This document shows, piece by piece, positions 26,801 through 32,161 of a stretch of 32,161 nt of DNA. A program made the position numbers and the translations under genes. Origin of the DNA: Flavobacteriales bacterium (GTDB lineage: Bacteria; Bacteroidota; Bacteroidia; Flavobacteriales_D; Parvicellaceae); contig JAGYKU010000031.1 in assembly GCA_018401455.1 (NCBI GenBank), positions 1-32,161 on the forward strand, read 5' to 3'. Within the stretch, counting starts at the first letter, position 1; the number at the start of each line of letters is the position of its first letter. Below the pieces are notes generated by a model, which worked only from the letters and a program-made list of their open reading frames with translations, was not told the DNA's origin and searched no databases.

Positions 26801-29024
26801 CAATACTCAATGTCTTTTTGAGCCAAATGCTTTAAACTCAGCAATAACAAATTCTCAAAATGTTAGCTGTAATCTAGCATGTGATGGAAATGCTACTGTA
26901 TCATCTGCAGGAGGGACTTTGCCTCATACAATTGCATGGACAAATGGAGCAAATACAAACTTTAATGGAAATTTATGTGCTGGGACTTATCAAGTTACTA
27001 TCACTGATGATAATGGATGTCAATCTAATGCATCAGTAACGATTACCGAACCAGATCCTTTGGTAACATCTGTTCTTACAGAAATTGATGTTACTTGTTT
27101 TGGACTTACAAATGGTCAAGCAAGCATTAGTGTTGCAGGTGGTACCGCTCCATATCTTCATACATGGAATCCTTTAGTTTCTTCAAGTACAATTACTACT
27201 GGATTAGCTGCTGGAGGATATAATATTCAGACTGTTGATGCTAATGGTTGTATTACAAACATTGGAGTTACAATAAATTCTCCTTCTGAACTTACTGGTA
27301 CAATGACTGTTCAAGATGCCACTTGTGGTGATTGTAATGGAGAAGTTACTTATATTCCTGCTGGAGGAACGGCTCCTTATACCTACCTTTGGGACAATGG
27401 ACAAACTGCAATCACAGCTACTGGAGTTTGTGCTGGAAATTTCGGAGGGACGGTAATCGATGCAAACGGATGCACCTATAACACACTTGAAAATGTTGTA
27501 AATATTGCTGGTCCAGTAATAAGTACAGTAGGATTTGTTTCACCTTCTTGTAACGGATTGAGCAACGGTTCTGCAACTCCAGACTTTGGTGGTGGAACTG
27601 CTCCATTTAACTACGCTTGGTCTAATGGACAAACTTCTCAAACTGCTGTAGGAATCAATGCAGGTAATTATTGTGTTACCATTACAGATGCCAATAGTTG
27701 TGTAACTACTAGTTGTGTAAACGTTACTCAACCTAACCAACTGGTTTCTATTCCAGATGGAAGTACAACCATTTGTTTCGGGCAAGAAACTCAAATTTGG
27801 GCATCTGGAGCTGGAGGTACAATTCCATATACAATCAATTGGACAGGAGCAAATACAGCTGGGTTTACTGGTCAAGGGCCAATTTTGGTTAGCCCTGAAT
27901 TCTCTCAAGAATTTTGCTTTAGAGTAGAAGATGGAAATGGATGTCTTTCTGATATTTCTTGCATACCTATTACTGTTACTCCAGCCTTACAAGTTACTTT
28001 ACCAGCCGACTTGTTTATTTGTGAAGGTGATAATTATTTGATATCTGGAACTTATTCAGGAGGTAGCGGAGATCCTTATCAATATCAATGGTATCAAAAT
28101 AATTATCCTGGACCTGCAATAGGTGCTGGACCAACACTTGATGTTTCACCTACAGGCGTTACAAGTTATATCGTAGAATTAACAGACGGATGTTCTACAC
28201 CTGCTTTTGATACGATTCAAATTTCTTTAAATCCAAACCCAAGTGCATTTTTGAATGTTGTAAACCCTAATGAATGTGCTCCAGGAACTATAAACTTTAT
28301 TGCTAATTCTGATATAGGAACTACTTTCAACTGGGATTTTCAATGTGATGGCACAGAAGATTTAAGTTCTGCCAATACAACTGCAAGCTTCACTTACAAC
28401 GACCCTGGAGTTTATGATGTTTGTCTAGAAGTTATCTCAGATGAAGGATGTGTCACTTTAGTTAGTGAAATTGATGGTGTAGAAATATATAGTAATCCAA
28501 TTGCTAATTTTACTGCTAATCCAGAAACCACAACTATGACAAATCCTTATGTTGATTTTACAGATCTTAGTTCAGATGCTTTCCAATGGTATTGGGATTT
28601 TAATGGTGACGGTAATTTTGATGATTCAATTCAGAATCCTTCACATTTCTATGAGTTCCCAGGTACTTATAATGTAGGGTTAACTATTTTCAATGCTTTT
28701 GGTTGTACAGACTATATTGAAATTCCATACACAGTAAAACCAGATCAGAATATATACGTTCCCAATGCATTCTCACCTGATGGTGATGGAACTAATGACT
28801 TTTTCTTTGTTGGAGGAATTGGACTAGACGTTGAAGTATTTGATATTTACGTTTTCAATAGATGGGGTGAAATTATTTGGGAAGGTCATTCCCCGACAGC
28901 TCAATGGGACGGAATGCATAAAAATGTTCCAGTTCAAACAGATGTGTATGTTTGGCAGTTGAATACAGTTGATGTTAATGGAAGTCCTGTGAAAATGAAT
29001 GGACACGTTACCGTGATAAGATAA
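20852..29024 (+). CDS. Giant SprB-repeat surface protein with T9SS type B C-terminal signal, frame broken at 24.55-25.04 kb
   Basis: About 2,720 residues in one gene, shown as two long frames (to 24700 and from 25041) joined by a damaged stretch where a third frame carries GTASVSMAGSGTAPYTYLWS and DVNGCESTANANMVEP. The signal peptide is MKKIALIFLLTILYFSDFG. An N-terminal Cys/Gly-rich region (to about 21970) precedes 24 SprB repeats of 70-80 residues, with a PKD domain between repeats 2 and 3 (FNFGDGN-like, 22438-22665). After the array come Ig-like segments (27740-28245), two PKD domains (FNWDFQCDGTE; FQWYWDFNGDGNFDDS), and the C-terminal domain IYVPNAFSPDGDGTNDFF ... FNRWGEIIWEG, the gliding-motility-associated/CHU_C type B signal. 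SprB is a mobile cell-surface adhesin of gliding Flavobacterium; adhesion is inferred here. No SprF/PorP gene follows. A strong terminator lies downstream. Confidence 0.9.
21976..27737 (+). repeat. Array of 24 SprB repeats, about 70-80 codons each
   Basis: Consensus by eye: C-x-G-x(2-3)-G-x-A ... GGTAPYTYxW ... NLxxGxYTVTVTDxNGC ... xTITxP. Repeats 1-10 lie before 24490, 11-13 in the damaged stretch, 14-24 up to 27737. A PKD domain interrupts between repeats 2 and 3. Each repeat has two base cysteines (near the start and in DANGC). Twelve repeats have one further pair, placed in three alternative registers. DNA identity between repeats is moderate, with short near-identical patches around the APYTY codons. 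Confidence 0.88.
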
Positions 29025-29048
29025 GGATTTCTCTACAAGTTAAATTGA

Positions 29049-29082
29049 AGCCATAGAAATTTATTTTTCTATGGCTTTTTTT
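29049..29082 (+). terminator. Intrinsic terminator after the SprB-like gene
   Basis: A perfect 11-bp stem, AGCCATAGAAA (29049-29059) and TTTCTATGGCT (29066-29076), with a 6-base loop and a following T run to 29082. It starts 24 bases after the stop codon. It is the clearest terminator in the window. Confidence 0.9.
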
Positions 29083-29467
29083 GTGCAATATATTACTAAA
29101 AATAAGAAAAAAAAGGCATGGGACACCTAAAAAACTCAATCGAAAATTATAGTTTAAAGATATTGTAGGTGTTTTATAAAAATAAAAGAAAACAGTTTCA
29201 AAGTCAGGAGCAATTGATAATTAAAGGTGATGAACTCTCAAAAATGCTTTTCGCAATGATTAATAACTTGTGTGAATTGGTTTGACTATAGCCATCATTA
29301 CTTTTACTAAATCAGAGTGGGAAACAGACTTCTTTGCCAATGCTAAGAAGATAAACAGCGTGAACAAAAACACAACTCTGATTTTATTTTAGTTTTAATT
29401 CTGTTTCTTTCACTTTTTTATAAAAGAAAGACTTTTTAAATAAGTATAATTAGAACTCAGGTAAAGG
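29083..29467. other. Intergenic region without a convincing gene
   Basis: This 385-bp gap lies between convergent genes. Plus-strand readings give short open pieces (for example QLIIKGDELSKMLFAMIN near 29210 and a separate piece ITFTKSEWETDFFANAKK near 29300 in another frame) separated by stops, which might be remains of a decayed gene that I do not recognise. A 7-bp inverted repeat ACACCTA / TAGGTGT (29122-29128 region and near 29166) is also present. Nothing here supports a functional element. Confidence 0.3.
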
Positions 29468-30061
29468 TCATTTAACTTTATTTCCGTTCTTATCTATAAA
29501 AAACCAATTATCACTTTTCCAAATTGAATATTCTCCGTCTTTGTGAATGTTGCAATCATTTGCAACTTGGGCTTTTCCGTTTTCAAATTCCCAAGCACAT
29601 TTATATTGTGGCTCAATTACAATTTGCCCTGTTTGGGAATCTGCATAACCAATTTTATCATTCTTTACGATACGAAAAAGTCCATCAGAAATATAATCTG
29701 GACCATTGTCGTAAACAAAAACATTATACATAATTTCTTCTTTCTTATTAATAGCAACCATTCCATTTTCTGGATGAATGACAATAGCATAGGTTTTGAA
29801 AGTATCTGTAAAACAAACGGTATATTTCCCCAATGGAATAATCGTATCTCCTTTTAAATTTTTGTATCCATATTCCCATTCATCTTCATCCATAAAAGAA
29901 ATCAAAAACTCCTCTTCATCAATAGGTTTAATGGTATCTTGAAGTGCTTTACTTAAGAGTTCATTTTTATTTTCGGATGTTTTATTTGAAGTTTCATTTG
30001 TTGAACAAGCAACAATAAAAACGCTAAGAATACATAAGTGTTTTAATTGATTTTTTGACAT
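29468..30061 (-). CDS. WG-repeat-like lipoprotein of unknown function
   Basis: The 197-residue protein has a lipoprotein signal: hydrophobic stretch LCILSVFIVAC with lipobox IVAC and Cys19, then a Ser/Thr/Asn-rich linker STNETSNKTSENKN. The C-terminal part contains IGYADSQTGQIVIEPQYKCAWEFENGKAQV, which matches the WG/KWG repeat pattern (G-Y-x-D-x-x-G-x-x-V-I-x-P-x-Y), and a second, degenerate unit WFFIDKNGNKVK. An earlier part, WEYGYKNLKGDTIIPLGKY, looks like another weak unit. WG-repeat proteins are common surface or periplasmic proteins in Bacteroidota without a known activity. It begins 24 bp after the CPBP protease gene on the same strand, so the two probably share a transcript. Confidence 0.75.
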   Translation of the reverse strand: MSKNQLKHLCILSVFIVACSTNETSNKTSENKNELLSKALQDTIKPIDEEEFLISFMDEDEWEYGYKNLKGDTIIPLGKYTVCFTDTFKTYAIVIHPENGMVAINKKEEIMYNVFVYDNGPDYISDGLFRIVKNDKIGYADSQTGQIVIEPQYKCAWEFENGKAQVANDCNIHKDGEYSIWKSDNWFFIDKNGNKVK

Positions 30062-30085
30062 TTGATTTTAGTTTACGTTTAATTT

Positions 30086-31006
30086 CTACCTCAAATAAAT
30101 TCCTTTTACTTCGTTCCATTTAGAAAGTTCTGGTTTGTTTTTTAGGATATAAAAAATCAAAACAAAAGCAGCCAAAACAATGGCTAAGTCAATAAAAACA
30201 GATGTTGAATATTCTTCCCAACCGTAATATCTAGTAAGGTGCATCATGGTGATGGAAATGAAATTATTGGCAAAGTGAAGTGCTATGGTTATCAAAATAC
30301 TACCTGTGTACATCACTATAAATCCATACGCCAATCCCAACACGAAAATGGGAATGATATTAAAAGGTTGGAAATGAATCAAAGCAAACAACAAAGCAGA
30401 AATTACAATACCTACATAAACATTGCTGGTGGCTTTACCTATAAGATGTTGCAAAACGCCTCTAAATGTCAACTCCTCTCCTATTGCGGGAATTAGCGCG
30501 ATGAGAAATAGGTTTACAAAATAACTTTTCCATGTTGTACCTACATAAGCATAAATGGCTTTTTCTCTCACCGCTTGCTCATATACTAATGTCTCCTGAA
30601 ATTCATCCGAAATAAAACTAAAATCAAGGCTGTGATTCCATTCGAAAAGCAAGCCATTCAAAATAGTTAGAAAAATTAGCCCTAAAGGGAAAATCATCCA
30701 ATAAAACTTGTGCGCAGGTCTAAACAAATACACTTCCTTGGGCTCGAAACTAATTAATTTAGCATAAAACAATGGAGGCAAAATAAAAAGAAAGATATGC
30801 GAAATAAAATTCAATATTTTATTCAAGCGAATGGTTTCCATACTTGAAAAATCATTGCTATCGAAGTTTTCCAAATCAACTCCCAAAACGGTATTACAAA
30901 ACAAAACAGTAAATATCGAGTACAAAATGATACTCAAAAAGAAGAAAGAGAAAAAATAAAGCACTTTCTCCCAAGGTTTTGTATGATGAAGTAAGCCGTT
31001 TTTCAA
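30086..31006 (-). CDS. CPBP-family intramembrane metalloprotease (Abi/Rce1-like)
   Basis: This 306-residue polytopic membrane protein carries the CPBP motifs: EELTFRG with Glu177, Glu178 and Arg182, FALIHF with His211, and HFANN with His244 and Asn248, which together form the glutamate/histidine active site of this family. Several hydrophobic helices flank them. Bacterial members are linked with peptide or bacteriocin maturation and immunity in some species, but the substrate here is unknown. The start is TTG at 31006-31004: an in-frame TAA lies four codons upstream with no ATG between. A well-spaced promoter lies directly upstream. It is divergent from dusB with 35 bp between start codons and heads a two-gene unit with the WG-repeat lipoprotein. 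Confidence 0.88.
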   Translation of the reverse strand: MKNGLLHHTKPWEKVLYFFSFFFLSIILYSIFTVLFCNTVLGVDLENFDSNDFSSMETIRLNKILNFISHIFLFILPPLFYAKLISFEPKEVYLFRPAHKFYWMIFPLGLIFLTILNGLLFEWNHSLDFSFISDEFQETLVYEQAVREKAIYAYVGTTWKSYFVNLFLIALIPAIGEELTFRGVLQHLIGKATSNVYVGIVISALLFALIHFQPFNIIPIFVLGLAYGFIVMYTGSILITIALHFANNFISITMMHLTRYYGWEEYSTSVFIDLAIVLAAFVLIFYILKNKPELSKWNEVKGIYLR

Positions 31007-31015
31007 AAGGTTGAT

Positions 31016-31023
31016 TAATTTTG
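31016..31023 (+). promoter_or_regulatory. Candidate -7 box for dusB
   Basis: TAATTTTG fits TAnnTTTG and overlaps the first TTG of the dusB frame (31021). This favours the second TTG (31042) as the true start, about 18 bases downstream of the box. No TTG box at the expected distance is seen. Confidence 0.35.
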
Positions 31024-31028
31024 CAGTT

Positions 31029-31058
31029 CAAAAATACACTTTTGGTAAAGATAGACAA
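31029..31058 (-). promoter_or_regulatory. Promoter of the CPBP protease gene
   Basis: On the minus strand TTG (31058-31056) and TATTTTTG (31036-31029) are separated by 19 bp, matching the Bacteroidota sigma-A type promoter. The -7 box lies 22 bases before the TTG start. The -33 box lies inside the divergent dusB coding region. Confidence 0.55.
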
Positions 31059-32028
31059 CATAGAATTAGGTGATTTTCCACTTTTATTAGCTCCGATGGA
31101 AGACGTGAGCGATCCACCATTTAGAGCATTGTGCAAAAAATATGGTGCAGACCTTATGTTTACGGAGTTTATTTCCTCTGAAGGATTGATTAGAGATGCT
31201 GCATCAAGTGTTCAAAAATTAGACTTTTTCGAATATGAAAGACCTTTGGGCATTCAAATTTTTGGAAATGAAATCAGTTCGATGCGAAAATCTGCTGAAA
31301 TTTGCGAAGCTGCTGGTCCTGATATTTTAGATATCAATTATGGATGCCCCGTAAAAAAAGTGGCATGCAAAGGTTCAGGTGCAGGAATCCTTCAGGATAT
31401 TCCAAAAATGGTAAGACTTACTGCAGAAATTGTAAAAAGTACCAACTTACCTGTAACTGTAAAAACACGTTTGGGTTGGGATGAGAACACCAAATACATT
31501 GTAGAAGTTGCCGAAAGACTTCAAGATGTAGGAATCAAAGCAATTTCGATTCACGGCAGAACAAGAAAGCAAATGTACAAAGGCGAAGCAGACTGGAGTT
31601 TAATAGCAGACACGAAAAATAATCCAAGATTACACATTCCTGTTTTTGGAAATGGAGACATCAACACACCACAAAAAGCTGTTGAGTACAAAAACAAATA
31701 CGGTGTGGACGGAGTTATGATTGGAAGGGCTTCTATTGGAAATCCATGGTTTTTTAATGAAGTAAAACATTATATCAAAACAGGAACAGTTCCTCCTCCT
31801 GCATCACTTCAAGAACGAGTTGATGTAACCAAAGAACATCTTAATTTTTCTGTAGAATGGAAAGGAGAAAAGTTAGGAATTGTGGAAATGAGAAGACATT
31901 ATACCAATTATTTCAAAGGAATCGAAAATTTCAAACCTGTGAGAACACAATTGGTATCATTGGAAACTCATGAAGAATTGTTAGAAGTTTTGGATGGTAT
32001 CGTTGGGCAGTTTGAAGAGGTGGTTTAG
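31042..32028 (+). CDS. dusB: tRNA-dihydrouridine synthase, DusB type
   Basis: Dus enzymes reduce uridine in tRNA D-loops with FMN and NADPH. The frame is open from TTG 31021, but I choose TTG 31042 because it gives (M)VKIDNIELGDFPLLLAPMED, the usual family start, and because a -7 box overlaps the first TTG; no ATG is available. FMN-site signature LAPMEDVSDPPFR, then PLGIQIFGNE, DINYGCPVKKVACKGSGAG with the catalytic Cys (residue 102 from this start), VTVKTRLGW, SIHGRTRKQMYKGEADW and GDINTP ... GVMIGRASIGNPW are all present. At 328 residues it is full length. The C-terminal helical domain contains MRRHYTNYFKGIENFK. Assignment to DusB rather than DusA or DusC is by overall similarity. Confidence 0.93.
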   Translation: MVKIDNIELGDFPLLLAPMEDVSDPPFRALCKKYGADLMFTEFISSEGLIRDAASSVQKLDFFEYERPLGIQIFGNEISSMRKSAEICEAAGPDILDINYGCPVKKVACKGSGAGILQDIPKMVRLTAEIVKSTNLPVTVKTRLGWDENTKYIVEVAERLQDVGIKAISIHGRTRKQMYKGEADWSLIADTKNNPRLHIPVFGNGDINTPQKAVEYKNKYGVDGVMIGRASIGNPWFFNEVKHYIKTGTVPPPASLQERVDVTKEHLNFSVEWKGEKLGIVEMRRHYTNYFKGIENFKPVRTQLVSLETHEELLEVLDGIVGQFEEVV

Positions 32029-32057
32029 ATGGTTTGGTGTTTGTGGTTCTTAGTTTG

Positions 32058-32081
32058 ATGTTAAATCAACATTTTTAACAT
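32058..32081. terminator. Weak hairpin between convergent genes
   Basis: Inverted repeat ATGTTAAA (32058-32065) and TTTAACAT (32074-32081), loop 8 bases; an alternative fold ATGTT-AAATC-AACAT is followed by four T. A second small palindrome, TTGTAC-ATT-GTACAA, lies at 32095-32109. Either could end dusB or the convergent gene, but neither is strong. Confidence 0.3.
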
Positions 32082-32111
32082 TATACATAAGACTTTGTAC
32101 ATTGTACAATA

Positions 32112-32161
32112 TTATTCAATAATACCACAAATAGCATTAACACAATTTTGTCCATCAATGG
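32112..32161 (-). CDS. C-terminal end of a minus-strand gene cut by the window
   Basis: The minus strand reads IDGQNCVNAICGIIE then TAA at 32114-32112, open to the window edge. The 16 codons look protein-like and the orientation is convergent with dusB, but the fragment is too short to name. Confidence 0.4.
   Translation of the reverse strand, partial: IDGQNCVNAICGIIE

Noticed and set aside
21976-27737. The repeat array as a CRISPR or minisatellite
   Set aside because: Period is about 225 bp, keeps reading frame and encodes diverged protein repeats; no short identical direct repeats with spacers.
29083-29467. A decayed transposase or toxin gene in the gap
   Set aside because: Short readable pieces exist in different frames but match nothing I recognise and contain many stops.

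Overview
The window is AT-rich DNA, roughly one third G+C by eye, from a member of the Bacteroidota, most likely the order Flavobacteriales. The evidence is a giant secreted protein made of SprB repeats with a type IX secretion (T9SS) type B C-terminal signal, an OmpA/PD40/TPR protein of PorE type, a glycogen-synthase-like gene / DUF4270 / glmS block divergent from panC-panD, and promoter-like TAnnTTTG boxes. I cannot name the genus. I saw no rRNA, tRNA, CRISPR array or intact insertion sequence.

Layout. 1-3.7 kb: the 3' part of a TPM-domain membrane protein, then two poorly characterised minus-strand genes, each carrying one apparent single-base frameshift, and a 12-codon relic of a second sulfurtransferase gene. 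3.7-8.1 kb: a rhodanese-type sulfurtransferase on the plus strand, convergent with a tight minus-strand operon: 3-hydroxyacyl-CoA dehydrogenase, lgt, PhoX-like lipoprotein. 8.1-9.7 kb: a small accessory patch with a KilA-N gene bracketed by a 90-bp direct repeat and a four-helix-bundle (S23-type) gene killed by two in-frame stops. 9.7-13.8 kb: minus-strand operon of a glycogen-synthase-like N-terminal-domain protein, a DUF4270 lipoprotein and glmS. 14.0-17.4 kb: plus-strand panC, panD, a UPF0104-type membrane protein and kbl, all recognisable but full of small indels. 17.4-29.0 kb: a TPR domain, a PorE-like OmpA protein, a 238-residue secreted protein with one SprB-like module, and a SprB-like protein of about 2,700 residues. 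29.0-32.2 kb: a strong terminator, a minus-strand pair (WG-repeat lipoprotein and CPBP protease), divergent dusB, and the tail of one more minus-strand gene.

How they fit together. Lgt makes the lipid anchor for lipoproteins, several of which are encoded here (PhoX-like, DUF4270, WG-repeat). PanC and PanD feed pantothenate and CoA synthesis. GlmS feeds peptidoglycan and glycan precursors. The 17.9-29 kb block looks like a dedicated surface-adhesin locus exported by the T9SS: an outer-membrane, peptidoglycan-linked accessory protein, a small secreted partner and the adhesin itself.

The main surprises are: cysteine pairs that co-vary at three different registers in the SprB array, always giving an even number per repeat; an uncharacterised small partner protein; no SprF/PorP gene beside the adhesin; and a kbl-TPR join at a shared DKAIA sequence that looks chimeric. 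The indel-dense stretch at 14.35-17.0 kb and a second cluster at 24.55-25.0 kb keep the protein sequence but break the frame, so they are more likely sequencing or consensus error than real decay.
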